Shown here: positions 1 through 11,090 of the stretch, one piece after another
Numbering within the stretch: position 1 is the stretch's first letter
How the letters are laid out: each line of letters starts with the position of its first letter
Source: Candidula unifasciata
Lineage: Eukaryota > Mollusca > Gastropoda > Stylommatophora > Geomitridae
Assembly: GCA_905116865.2 (NCBI GenBank)
Contig: CAJHNH020002450.1
Span: 44,142 to 108,141 of the forward strand
Direction of reading: 5' to 3'
DNA: 64,000 nucleotides
Notes under the pieces: model-generated
The model's input: the letters and a program-made list of their open reading frames with translations, nothing else
The model's database searches: none
Told to the model about the DNA's origin: nothing
Position numbers and translations under genes: made by a program

Positions 1-652
1 TCGATCACCAGTGATTTCTAAAATAGCATGCGAGCGTAAAACAGCTGGTCGCACCTGTTATACAAGAACGCAGTGGATGTTGACCATGATAATACTTCAT
101 CTTTTACTGTTAGTTATCACTGCTAACTAGGCGGCTAAAGCCCCATAAAAACGTTTCAATGATAAAGACGAGTCTATTTGCTGAGTAGACATGATTTTTA
201 GACGGCAGTGTGCTTTATTCCCCAATTTGCACCAACCCTGCCGGGGGGTAGGGGGTATGTATTCAAAAATACAGTTATCAGCACTAAATGTTTTAGTTTT
301 TTAAAACTTGGTGACAAAACCATAGACGTGTTGAATTAAGGCTCAGTCTCATAACCTCATATAAGAACACCAAACAGCTGGAAAATGTAACTGGATTTTG
401 TGATAATTATAAACATTTAAAAAAATTAAAATAATATGCCTAATCTTTCTAATAGCATAATTCATTTGCAATTGTCCTGGTTCAGTGTACGGACTCCCTC
501 CCCCTCCCCAGATACATTAATTGACTAATCACAATTTGCGAAAGATAAATACTGTGTTTAAAATGTTACTCTTAGGATCGAATAATCTGATCTTCGTAAA
601 TTTCTGTGTAACCCTGCCATGTTCAAATGTATGGAAACACACAACATAACCG

Positions 653-711
<59 letters not shown>

Positions 712-779
712 GCGCGCGCGCAAGCAAACATTATCATATTATGTTTTCATAATAAACCAGCTGACACGTTTTTTTACAG
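1..779. other. Intron or upstream sequence with CA microsatellite
   Basis: No coding signal is visible up to the splice acceptor at 778-779. The stretch is AT-rich and unique-looking, apart from the CA/CG microsatellite at about 654-720. It precedes exon A and is read as intron, because exon A starts in the middle of a protein domain. Confidence 0.5.
654..720. repeat. (CA)n microsatellite running into (CG)n
   Basis: A near-perfect CA run of about 27 units ends in about five CG units. The open frames seen here on both strands are only translated dinucleotide repeat. It lies about 60 bp upstream of exon A. Confidence 0.95.
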
Positions 780-932
780 GAATGCGAAGTTTCTGGATGG
801 AGGGATTGCCCAGACATCGCCAGAAATTTAACAGACAGAGATTGCAGCTGTAATATGAAACGACAAACGGCTGATGGAGGATTAGAGTATAATTTTTATC
901 TTTACATTGAAAAAGTAGAGTCAGATATGATG
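780..932 (+). CDS. Exon A of an immunoglobulin-superfamily gene
   Basis: This is a predicted internal exon of 153 bp (51 codons, phase 0 in and out). A T-rich tract ending in TTTTTTTACAG precedes it, and the donor GTAGGT follows at 933. The frame is open throughout and cysteine-rich, with DCPDIARNLTDRDCSC near the start and the stretch LYIEKVESDMM at the end. Joined to exon B it gives LYIEKVESDMM-GDIFTC, which fits the Ig E-F strand pattern (L-x-I-x-x-V, acidic residue, G-x-F/Y-x-C). The protein would therefore be an extracellular Ig-type surface or secreted protein. The ligand is unknown and I do not recognise the specific gene. The start codon must lie outside the window. The other two frames are not comparably convincing. 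Confidence 0.72.
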
Positions 933-971
933 GTAGGTTGATTTCTTGAACATTATTTTGGCTGGAAGCTT

Positions 972-1860
972 TATCATCATCATTATCAAGTGCTTTGTCT
1001 ACTGACGTTATTGATTATTCCTCTCCTTAATCTGTGATTGTCAACACCATGTGTCAGTTCGTGTGTCGACACTCCCAATGCTGTGACAAAAGGCTGCAAA
1101 AATAATTCATGTTGTCTTTCTCTGTCATTTGTTCCACAGATATATTCAGTAGTCACAACATGCTCCAGTTTCCTTCTTCTTATAACATTACTAAAAAAGA
1201 ATTATGACTGTTTCTTTCTGATGCTTATTATAAGCTGTCTTTGAGATCTCGCCTCGTTCAAAATATCTGGTATAAACGGTTTTTTTTTTCTTTTTTAAGG
1301 AATTATAAGCATTCCTATGTAAAAACTATATCTTCGAGGCCTTGATAAATTGTTTGGCTTGTTTATTAATTGCCCAGGACTCACAGCCATACGTTAAAAC
1401 TGGCTCTATACAGCATGCAAGACTTCTTTTTTCTAACTTCTAATGACATAGATGTATTGCATAACATTTTCTTTATTTTATAACAAAACAGTTTTGGGTT
1501 GTCCTATTTTGGCCTTTATCTCTGTGGTACATCTTCCTTTGGAAGATGCCTAAATACTTAAATTTGTGTGCTTATGCTTAAAAAAAACCGCCTGTGACTT
1601 TGATAATTTAGTTAAGCACTTTTCTCTTCTTTCCTATTACAATTACACATGTCTTGACATTATTCAAGGCGCAGACCCTTTTTTTCATTTTCTACCACAA
1701 CAATGTCTATCAATATGTGTAGTTCTTTCTGGCTTGTCACAATCAAGACGGTATTATCAGTATAGCGAAGAAATAGTAAGCTACCGCATAGGCGGTTCAG
1801 GCAGTATATACATACATAAAATACACTATTGTCGGTAATAAAGTAGCAGCCATCAATCAT
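972..1860 (-). mobile_element. RTE-like LINE relic (RT end and 3' region)
   Basis: On the minus strand the segment near 1740-1850 reads LRYTDNTVLIVTSQKEL. This matches the catalytic block of the copy at 25935-28255 (LRYADDTVLIATRQKKL), with the YADD box decayed to YTDN. The 3' part (1020-1420) is colinear with 25970-26370, and the element ends at a short ATG-repeat tail near 972-986. It is 5' truncated and full of frameshifts, so it is inactive. Confidence 0.75.
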
Positions 1861-2044
1861 TTAACTACAGCAGTAGCAATTAGTACAGTAGTCACTAAAT
1901 AAGCAAACACTTTCTACGAAACAGTGGTGCCAACTAAGCTCAGCGTTTCCATATAACACACAAACACGAAATACTACAACAGAAGCCGACATATTTATTG
2001 TGTCCACGGTACAATGGCGGCCACTAATCATCAATGTCTACAGT

Positions 2045-2294
2045 AAAAATTTAAAGGACCCTTTTCGACCCCTTTGAGGCGTTTTGGGTAGATGGGGCTA
2101 GACCTATATTTTATAGACTAAACAGCACTTGGTGGGTGATGTAGTAAGCATAGAGCACGCCGCCTTCATTTCCGATGACTGTACCTGATATCCACTCAAA
2201 ACTAGGTCGACCTAGGAGTTAAAGTATTTTGGAAAAAAAAAGGAACGGAACCTACGGCCTTCCGATCCGCAGGCGGGCGTCGAGCCGCTCCAAC
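2045..2294 (-). mobile_element. tRNA-derived SINE, family 1, copy 1
   Basis: It is the same family as 2857-3123 and 17580-17830: the AAAGGACCCTTTTC end, the block around GGGCTAGACCTATATTTT, then the A/B-box head. The flanks TGTCTACAGT (2035-2044) and TGTCCACAGT (2295-2304) are a 10-bp target duplication with one mismatch. The head is diverged. Confidence 0.75.
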
Positions 2295-2404
2295 TGTCCA
2301 CAGTGCAATAGTAATTATTACAAAGCCTCTCTACGATAGTAGAATTAGATAATTCGTGGATCCAGAACAGAAAATAAAACGATTCTAAATACAAAAAATG
2401 CACA

Positions 2405-4200
2405 GTTACATTTAGGGAGAAAAAGACAAAAACAATTAGAACTAGAAAATGCCTTGAACAAAGAGCAAATATACGTATGCTGCCTTTAAGAGAGATACCC
2501 CCAACAAGGCATAGCCGTGAAGATCAAAGGCTACAAGTGTTACCGATCTGACTGAACAAATAGGAGATAGGGTGGAATACGAAGACTAGTTCTACAAACT
2601 TGCACGCCAAATTGAAACAAACACGAAAGTGGCTGAGTATCAGGCTCTTAAGCTCCAGACATTAAAATACAGACTTCCAACGAATCAACTATTTTTGTCA
2701 GACTGACCGCCCTCAGGCACTGGATTGAACAGTAGCAAATGAACGAATGATCGTGTGGGGAGATTTCAACAGCCTCTCACACAGCTAAGGCTACGATCAC
2801 ATGGATCAGAGAGAAGTAAGAATGGAGGACTGTCAGGATGCAAATAGATTCATCATAAAAAAAGAAAAAGTAAAGGACCCTTTTCCACGCCTTTAGGCGT
2901 ATAGGGCATATAGGGCTAGACCTATATTTTTATAGACCAATCGGCACAAGATGGGTGATGTGGTCAGCATCACGCCAGCCGCCTCTACTTCCCGGGACTG
3001 CACCCGGTACCCACTCAAGGCTGGGTCGACCTGGGAGCCAAGGTCATTTTTGAAAATAGTCCGGCTCCGCCAGGGAGCGAACCCACGACCTTCCGATCTA
3101 GCCGCTCGGCCACGGCGACCCCCAGATTCATCATGCTGTCTGTTAAATAGTACAGCACTTTACCAAGATAGAATTATAAGAAGGCGGACTGGAACGTGTA
3201 TTAGCACCACATGCATGTTTTGCTTAAACATTTGAAAACAGATAACGATGGAGAAAAGTGGTAGAAGAGCTTAGCAAATGCATACTACAGACAGCCCTGG
3301 AAACAATACCAAGAGGTGCACGTAAAAAAAAAAAAACATAGTGCAATTGAGATATAGAGCAGCTACACCATGTTACCATGATATGGAAACAGAGGCAATG
3401 TAAACTGAGACCAGACCTTGTCGAGTGCATTTTATTAAATACCGACATGCTAAGGATAAATTCTACAGTCAAGCTGCAGGCTAGACTGACAAGCTGGCAA
3501 ACAAAAAAAGTCTTCAAACTTTGAAAGAGACACAAGGAAGTTGTGGAGGTTAGTGAAACAAATTATTGATTAGAGTGCAGGGAGAACGCCAAACGTTGCA
3601 CTATATGAAGACGGGCATCCTAAAGGAAAACAGACTACTGACCACTTTACAGATTCATTTACCGATATCAACACTGTTTTCAGCTCAGAGAAACAGCGAG
3701 AGGTTTAGGAACAACAATGACATTCTAACAGAACAAAAATTATTCTTAAAGTACTGGAGGTACGAGTTACGTCTAGCGAGTTAGCAATATCGAAGCTGAA
3801 AATGGAAAAGTCGTCTGTAATCGATGGAATAACAAACGAAACGATCAAGAACCTGAGGACAACAGACAAAACAAAACAAAACTAATAATTAATAATTGCT
3901 GGACCTGCGGCAAAGCTCCACAGATACATAGAGAAACAATCATGATAACTATCCTTAAACCTGGAAAGGACAATTCCAGATATGGATGAACCGGCCTTAC
4001 AAGCTATGTCTGTAAAACAGCCAAACGCATTGTTAATCTTAAACTTCAACGGTACATACAAAGTGAAAACATCTTTAGGCCATATCTGGCAGATTTTAGA
4101 CAATGCTACTTAACAAAAGATAAGACAACTTACATCTCTCAAAATAATTGGGCTTACGATTTAAAAAAAAAAACAATTAAAAAATCACTGTATAAAAGTT
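2405..4200 (+). mobile_element. Degenerate LINE (endonuclease and RT), split by a SINE
   Basis: Scattered frames on the plus strand give an endonuclease block (VWGDFNSLSHS at about 2753), a pre-RT block (KSSVIDGITNETIKNL at about 3810) and an RT block (ETIMITILKPGKDNSRYG near 3935, then AKRIVNLKLQRY). This order is that of a jockey/CR1-like LINE ORF2. Many stops and frameshifts show an old, dead copy. SINE family 1 copy 2 interrupts it at 2857-3123. No 3' tail was identified. Confidence 0.65.
2857..3123 (-). mobile_element. tRNA-derived SINE, family 1, copy 2
   Basis: Read on the minus strand, the head has a tRNA-like A box (GTGGCCGAGCGGCTAG) and a B box (GGTTCGCTCCC). It is followed by a conserved body and an end near CCTTTACTTTTTC. 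It is flanked by perfect 11-bp duplications AGATTCATCAT at 2846-2856 and 3124-3134, so insertion was by LINE-type target-primed reverse transcription into the older LINE around it. This is the best-preserved copy of the family in the window. Confidence 0.88.
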
Positions 4201-4304
4201 AGACAGGTGAAGTCAAAAGCCATAACTAGCTGTAGTGGAGAAGATGGCAACGACCCAAGTGCGGACAGACGCAGAGACACCAAGATAATAATACAAGCTG
4301 AAAG

Positions 4305-4640
4305 GTTTTCTTCTTTTTCTTCTTCAGTATTCTGAGCCCTTAAGGTTCATTGCTGCAGATATCACCAGCACCCATTCATCTCTCTGGTTGGCCTTCTCTT
4401 TCCAGTTGATGACACCAAGTGTTTGCAGGTCTGATTGGATATTATCTCTTTATCGTCTTCTTGGTCTGCCTCATGGTCTACGACCATTCATCTCCTTCTT
4501 GTATACAGTTTTTTCATCTTCTCTATCATCTGACATTTTTTTTTCAAATTGCCACCCCCCCCCCTTTTTTTTTCCACCCATTTCAGTGTTCTAGCTCTTG
4601 GTTTCATAGCATGCCTGAATACCCTGTAAGAGAAATATTC
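4305..4640 (-). mobile_element. LINE 3' end (C-terminal tail of ORF2)
   Basis: The minus strand carries the C-terminal LINE pattern: basic R-W, then D-x-I, a hydrophobic DL-x-x-LG, a Trp, and the ending DEWVLVISAAMNLKGSEY in slightly degraded form. The (GAA)n-like tail lies at 4308-4325. It is a truncated copy whose 5' neighbour at 4850-5480 has similar sequence. Confidence 0.6.
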
Positions 4641-4754
4641 CAAAAAACTAGCAATGGGGAGACTACAAAAGAAACCGTTTCATCCTCCAGACTCAATGAC
4701 TCTGTTCAAATCTCAGAGGTGCTAGCAACTGATAACCTTTTAAAAAGGGCTGTA

Positions 4755-4830
4755 CCATTATTCGGCCGAATACGAAAAGCGGAACCAACTATTCGGCCGA
4801 ATACAAATACGAATACGAATAGTGTGTAGT
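4755..4830. repeat. ATTCGGCCGAAT palindromic repeat cluster
   Basis: Two copies of ATTCGGCCGAATA are followed by an ACGAAT run. A second cluster lies at 5625-5700. The core TATTCGGCCGAATA is a perfect palindrome. No coding meaning is seen. Confidence 0.7.
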
Positions 4831-4849
4831 GTATAAAATATATCTCTAG

Positions 4850-5480
4850 AACTTCTTTTTCTCTGCCTCGTGGTCTACGCCCATTCCTCTCTCAGGTGTA
4901 CACAGTTTTTAATTCTCTGACATCTAACATTCTTTCAATGTGCCCAACCATTTTTATTCTGTTAGCTTTTATGATGTCAGTGATCAATGGTGATTTAAAC
5001 AGATTATGGGTTACGTTGTTGCTTCTCAGTTTCCATTCCCCCCTGTTAGCATCTTTGACGGGTCCAAAGATTTGTCGTAAGACTGTTTTAGAAAACCTGT
5101 AATAAGGCCTCATCTCTTTTATTTCTGCTTCAAGTTTCAGAGCCAGATAAAACGACTGGTTTTATCAACGTTTATATATTGTGATCTTAATGTTGCGAGA
5201 CAGACACTTTGACTTTAGCAGATGTTGAAGGGCATAGTATACTTTATTTCTAGACTGTATTCTTTATTGTATTTCTTCTCTCAGCATGCTGGAGCAGTTG
5301 AAGTTTGCACCCAAGTACTTACATGTTTGCGTTCATTTGATTTTCATATTATCGACTTGGATGTGGCCGGAGTTTATATTCTTTCCGTGTCTAGTTAGTA
5401 TTCGTAAAGAATAGTAAACATTTAAAAACAGTTTGTTGTTTGCATCCTTCAGTGTGTCTGTGGTAATGAAAAAATCCTAA
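4850..5480 (-). mobile_element. LINE relic (post-RT C-terminal part)
   Basis: Minus-strand frames show KWNKTCKYLGANF at about 5300, then RQIFGPVKDANRGEWKLR near 5050, then IKANRIKMVGHIERML near 4960. These follow the order of the post-RT part of RTE-like LINE proteins (YLG block, I-x-GP block, GHIERM block). It is truncated at both ends and frameshifted. Confidence 0.7.
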
Positions 5481-5624
5481 GTATTATAAAAAGTAACTAA
5501 ACTTGGAAATTGTCACTGACAGCTTACTTAACGCAGGAAAGGTGCATTAGCTTTCAACAAAACCAATTGTTCCATCTTGTCGGCATTAAGGCCGTGTATG
5601 TAGAAGCGTGTGTAAGGCCCGACC

Positions 5625-5700
5625 GCAACTATTCGGCCGAATACCGAATAGTCAATAGGTCCACTATTCGGCCCCGAAGCGAATACGAAGCGAATATTTG
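5625..5700. repeat. Second ATTCGGCCGAAT palindromic cluster
   Basis: It has the same palindromic core and GAAGCGAATA variants as the cluster at 4755-4830. Confidence 0.65.
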
Positions 5701-5736
5701 GTATAGCGCTACTCTTAAATGCTATTCCTGATCGGA

Positions 5737-5815
5737 AATGTGGAGTTTCTGCCTACCCCAGGGCGTGAACCTGGACCACAAGAAGTTCGTCACCCAGTCA
5801 CCGATCATTCTAAAA
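5737..5815 (-). mobile_element. SINE family 2 head fragment
   Basis: The stretch around CCACAAGAAGTTCGTCACCCAG matches 49820-49860 in the SINE copy at 49668-49894. On the minus strand it has a B-box-like GGTTCACGCCC. Only the tRNA-like head remains. Confidence 0.55.
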
Positions 5816-5859
5816 GGAAGAACAAAACAATGTGCAAAAAAAAAAAAAAATAGCTAACC

Positions 5860-6565
5860 TTAGCCTACTCGATCAGGGATACACTCAGGATCTTGTCTAC
5901 ACTGATGGGTTAGCACAAAACGCAAACAGATATAGAGAGCTGGAGTGTATATCGAGCATCCAGATAACACAAGAGATAAGCCAAAATAGTTGGAGAAAAG
6001 TGCTGCCACAACTATTATGACTAAGTTTAAGCCATCAAGATTGCAGCAGAGAAAATGCTAAGTACTTCACATCCTGTAGTATTTCTAAAATAGGCAAGAG
6101 GGTATTTCAGGCTCTCCCATCTGAAGACTCACCAGGTTCTCTTCAAACTAGCAACCGAATTAAGCTAACTATGCAATAGATACGACCCCGCTGAGAGATC
6201 TGTTAAACTAGCTAAGGAAGGTATAAATGAAGAACAGTCTAACGCACTTGTCACTTACAAACAGAATTAGATAATAATAAAATCAATCAGAGAGCCAGAA
6301 AAAAATTATTTTTTCTTCGCCGTTTAACAGGGCAAAATTGACTTCACAGCCACACTTCACATATGGATTGGCACCTGAGATAACAGATCACATCCTTCAA
6401 GATTTTCCCAAATATACAACTTATCAAGGCAAATAACTTATGGTCAAGAGAAACACCGGTGGGAGCAAAACGTAACTAGTTGCTGAGTGAATTTAAGGGG
6501 GGAAAAATGCGTACTAAAGATAACACTTAAGGTATAGACAATCTATTTCAAGCAAACGAAAGAAG
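5860..6565 (+). mobile_element. I-type LINE relic (RNase H and C-terminal knuckle)
   Basis: The plus strand shows an RNase H start (DLVYTDGLAQNANRY at about 5893) and, after several frameshifts, a DHILQDFPKY block near 6385 that corresponds to the C-terminal Cys/His segment of I-clade LINEs. A GAA-rich tail lies near 6555. There are many stops. Confidence 0.5.
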
Positions 6566-6859
6566 AAGAAATAGAAGTAATCAAATTCATTATTGTCAAC
6601 AGTACAATGTAGTGGTAACTGTCAGTGCCTATGAACCACGGAACTGTATTTCTGGTTTAAGGAACAGCTTTTGCAGTGACTGTAAAGTCTAATGCAGTCT
6701 CTGCAATGCAGTCCAAAAAAAAAAAGACTTAAATATGCTATATTACTGAGGCTCGTCTTCTCTAAGTCTCCTCTATGTCGCTTGCAGCGCTTCAAATCTA
6801 GCAAAGTCCGACAGTCCGTCTCTTACTGTAGCCTCCATAGTGGTCGGTAATCAGCTGAT

Positions 6860-7931
6860 CTTTCATTAGTTAGTTATTCGACAGTTTGTCCTCACTGCAT
6901 ATTGGACACGTCCATAAGCGCTCGGATCCAATCTCCGGTATATTGCCAAGCTTTTAGCGACTAATAACACCAGTTCTGTTTTGATTTACTATTCTTCTTA
7001 GCTTACCTTTATCGTGTTCATGTTTGGTGACACCTCTTTTGACCTAAAGTTCTTGATGTCTTTTTAGTATTGCTGACTCACCGGTGTCTCCTAAATCATC
7101 TTTTCGTGTTGCCTTCTTCAGAGCATTGACAATGTCGGTCCGTTACATTGCTTTTCCTGTACCTACCGTGGCCCTGCCAACCTGTCAGCCCGCTAGTTCA
7201 TTCTCTCTTACCCTAGAGTATTCTGGCAAAAAATGATAAGTAACTACTGTCAGACAAGATTTCCACAGCGACAATTTTCTTTGAATCCATCCTGTCTTTA
7301 TCTTCTTGAGCATGCTCATAGAATCACTTAGAAAGCACGAGTGGGGAAAAAAACCGTGTCTCAAGCCACATCATTGCTTTTGCTAACCGCCATCACCTTT
7401 ATAGTTAGGCTACTAGTAGTCGAAGAAAGAGCCCCGCTAACTTCCTTCACAGTATTCCCTCGAACCAAAACCGTCAAATTCTTTACAGGGTCAATGGACG
7501 GATCCGTCATTGTAGATAATAACACTTCCGTCAGCAACATATTCAAGAATGAAGGATTGAACTTCAGCCTTAACCACCAACGGGCCTTGTTGTTTGCATT
7601 CTCTATCAGTGTTTTCCATCTAAAAAAAAAAAAGAATGAATACGCCCTATGTTGGAACTCGTATCCAATCCTCACTCGGTTCTATGTCTTTAGCTGAAAA
7701 AAACTTGTTGAATAATGTCCTCAACTGGCCCGCTACCATTCTTTCTGCTAATATCAATGTGCAATGGATAGTGTGATACGCAGACACACACGTGCTCGGT
7801 AGATCACGCTTCTCACTTTCATAGTTCGATGATCAAGGATTTAACACTTAGCCCTGCAATAATTGTGCATCAAAGTAAGATACGCACTGGCTCTTTCTGT
7901 ATTCGATACAGTCTCTCTCTCTCTTTCTCTC

Positions 7932-7986
<55 letters not shown>

Positions 7987-8760
7987 TGTACGGCTGAGAG
8001 TCAGAATCTCCAGAGCGTACTCAATTACAGAAAGGATCAGGCCCTGGTATAACTTTCGGTCAAAATGGACGCTAGGCACGGTCACTGTTGTGAGCCGTGG
8101 CACATTTTGTTGCTTCTGCCCGACAGTGGCCGGTGCATTTGTGCTCCATTTGTAGACGAAAAGAATAGTTTCGTCGCCCAGCTTCTGAGTTGAGTGCATG
8201 GCGTGACACTGTGAGCTGCTGATTTCATTTAGAATGTTTTTCTACTGTGACCAACGTGGTGGTGTGAATTATAGATTCAGAAAGTAGTGCGATGCCTGTT
8301 GTCGCCATATTGGTGATGACATTAAGTGATTAAAATTGATCGCAAGTGCTGATATGTTGGTGACTTCTGCTACTATCCATGATGAACTGCATTTCTAATG
8401 TCGGACTGTTTGCGTTAGCACTTCGGATGGCTACCGTATGCTTTTAATGCATGTGTAAGCTGGTACACATGCTGAGATAGCAGTCTGTCAATCTTTCCAC
8501 AAAGGACTGTGATAAACATTCTGTGTGTTTTTCGTTGGCACAGGAGGGGGGCAACTATGGAGTGACCCCTTTGCCATGAAGCTGAAACTAAGATTACCAG
8601 ATTACCAGACAACAAATAAAGGTAATGTTGCTCACAGTTTGTTGCAGCCATTTTCCTTAGCTCTGTCAAACCTTCATTTGCCTTCATTGTCGCATGGTTC
8701 ACATGCTCAAGAAAAGCATGGCTCCGATCAAAACACCCTCCTTAGATACTTCGTTAATTA
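6860..8760 (-). mobile_element. Nimb/I-type LINE relic (post-RT, RNase H, C-terminus)
   Basis: Read on the minus strand: KANEGLTELRKMAATNCEQ (near 8670), then LYQGLILSVIEYALEILT (near 8020), a post-RT block also seen in the copies at 47.7 and 58.6 kb. Next comes an RNase H remnant with GALSSTTSSL (near 7420), and finally a Cys motif CPICSEDK near 6900. A GT/CA microsatellite at 7938-7984 lies just after the second block. The RNase H catalytic residues are partly lost, so the copy is dead. Confidence 0.65.
7938..7985. repeat. (GT)n microsatellite
   Basis: About 24 GT units lie within the LINE relic, preceded by a short CT-rich run from about 7910. Confidence 0.95.
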
Positions 8761-8959
8761 AGTTCTCTGCATGATCTGCAAACAGACTCACATATTGTAA
8801 TGCTGACTTCTGAGGTTTTGGTTTAGCGTTTTGTTTTATGCACAGCATGTCATTAGCAAATAATAGTTAACGGTATCACATTACTGTCACTAAGACACAA
8901 AAACTGAGTGGTCAGTCTTGATAATTCTGGAAATGCGGTACCAAAATTGACCTCTTCCC

Positions 8960-9720
8960 ATGTCATCATCATCGTGTAGCAAGTCCTTTGCAGAACGTCG
9001 CTCTCATCACAGTCTGCCTGAAAGAAACTTGGTCTCTCGCCAGTTCTCCTGCCTCATGTTCTATCATACTCAAGGAGTCACTTATATCCTGTGCCCATCT
9101 TCGTATCGGTCAGCCCCTGCCCTTGCTTCCTGGTACCATGCCTTCTGCTATACTTTTGTCTAATCAGTCATGGCGCTTGATATGACCAAAATATTTAAGC
9201 TTCCGAGAAAGGATGCTGTTTATTAGCCAAATCTTCCTTGATGTTCCGATCTTTTAAGGTGTCACTATTTCTCCTCTTCTTTTTCCAAGATATTCTGAGA
9301 ATCGTTCTATAGCATGTCAGCTCAAAAACCCAAATTTTTTATTTTTTTAGGACTGAGAGATAGTCTACGACTCACATATGTTTGTAGCCACAGGGAAGAC
9401 ACATGCTCTCAAAATTCTAATTTGTGTCTCCTTAGCAGTCTCCGCTGCTGTTTATTATAGAGCCTAGATTTTCAAAGTTTGTGACATTTTCAATTTCTTC
9501 ATCAGATATTGTTATTTTAGGGTGACAGCCAGGTTTGGCTGTTGGCAATATTTTGGTTTTATTTTTTTATTTTTTTTAAATTTAAGAACAGATTTTGATC
9601 TTCACTGTGCCTTTGGACAGACAATATTAAATTTTCTTTTCCTTTATGCTGTTCGAAAGGAGGACTGTACTTTTGGCTACCATGATGAGTTTCTTGAGAT
9701 AGTAATGTGGTAGTTTTCAG
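8960..9720 (-). mobile_element. LINE relic with ATG-repeat tail (family B)
   Basis: The minus strand gives the LINE C-terminal pattern: YFGHIKRHD (near 9190), then RRWAQDISDSLSMIEHEAG, ending RATFCKGLAT before a short ATG repeat at 8963-8973. Upstream, RACVFPVATN (near 9400) corresponds to the P-V-x-Y-G-C-E block. The copy at 20445-20960 shares the same end. Confidence 0.7.
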
Positions 9721-9914
9721 TTTGCTTTCTACGTCCACATGGCTTTAGACTACGTTTGTGTGGTTATGTTTATTTTTTTTCGATGGAAAGTGTTTTCGTG
9801 AAGAATTGCTAGCTTCAATTACTGAAGACGTTGTTTATGACCCAAAAAAAAGTATTTTTTTTTTTTTTACAAAAAATGGACTTGATTAAAATAAAATTTG
9901 TTTAATGATAAGGA

Positions 9915-10550
9915 ACGGGGCTCCATCAATGTTAGGTAAGCATCGAGGTGTGACCGCCCGACTTTCTGCAGTAGCACCTCAGATGCACTCGCTAAATTGT
10001 CTTATCCATCAAGGTGTTGTGTGCAGCAAATGAGCGACGATATAAAAGAAACAATAAATATGGTGTTTAAAATAATAAATTTAATTCGATCCCCATCAAT
10101 TCTTCAGCACAGGTTATTTTTGCAGCTACCTGAAGAAACAAATGCAGATTACAAAGACTTACTTCTGCACAATGACGTTCGTTAGTTGAGTAAAAGGAAA
10201 GCACTGGATCATTTTTGGAGTATTAAAGAGGAACTAATAGGTTTTCTTGGAAACGGATCGCACAACGAGGCAAACAAGTATAGGACACTGTTGAATGACA
10301 GTGCATTGTTGGCAAACGTTTGTTTTTCAAATGATTTGTTTGATGATTTGAACACACTGAATTTGCAACTGCAAGGAAGACATCAGACAATCGTAGATAT
10401 GATTGACAAATTAAACGCCTCTCAAAATAAGCTGCCTTTGTTTGGAACTGATCTCCAAACAGTCAGACTTCTTCATTTTCCAAACCTGAAGGATTTCATT
10501 TCTCTAACACTGGACTCAGCAGCCATGCCCAGTCGGACTCGCAACGCCTA
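9915..10550 (+). pseudogene. hAT-type transposase relic (ZBED5/GTF2IRD2-like)
   Basis: The plus strand encodes a GAPSMLGKHRG block (near 9930), then KETINMVFKIINLIRS, LLLHNDVR-stop-LSKRKALDHF, and LNLQLQGRHQTIVDMIDKL up to a stop at 10549-10551. This order (DGAPSM, LHTEVRWLSRG, LNLQLQG) is that of the hAT-derived transposase domain found in ZBED5 and GTF2IRD2 relatives. The tryptophan of the VRWLSRG block is a TAG stop at about 10183-10185, and a frameshift lies near 10030. The reading frame is otherwise nearly intact over about 630 bp. It is a domesticated-type or transposon copy that has become a pseudogene. No terminal inverted repeats were found. Confidence 0.75.
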
Positions 10551-11090
10551 AGCCACGGACGCCCCAAAGAGCTGAAAATGATCCACAAAAAAAGAGATCT
10601 TTGATGACACTTCATTGACTATACGAAAGCATTTCATTGTGACTTTCTGTAGCAAACAGGAAGAATTAAAAAAAATAAATTTAACTTCTGGGTACATTCC
10701 AAAAAAAAAAAACATTGGTGGAAATGACGCTTCGCTTTTACGAATTATCCCAGCTGTGGACAACATGGTTTTGACAGCAAACAGCGTCCAGAAGCAAGCA
10801 AAATTAGAATTTAAGAACCAGACTGCACGCACGCAACATTTCAGAGCATAAAATAAGAACAAGATTAAACCAGGAAATTAGTAAAGAATAGGTGGAATTG
10901 GGGGGGGATGGGGCTTTAGGCCATCGGGAATATGGGAAGAGGTCCCATATTTTTACAGACCAATCGGCAAAAAAAGCCAACAGCGTCTAAATTATAAGTT
11001 TCGAAGTCAACGGAACGCCCCAAAGAGCTAAAAATTAATTTATGGACTATACGAAACAAGGAAACAGACATTTAAGTATTATAAAGGTAG
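10551..11090. other. Unassigned sequence with a SINE family 1 fragment
   Basis: Open frames exist (for example 10615-10851) but none is recognisable. The segment 10915-10985 matches the central block of SINE family 1 (GACCAATCGGCA and flanks) in the same orientation as 2857-3123. Confidence 0.4.
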
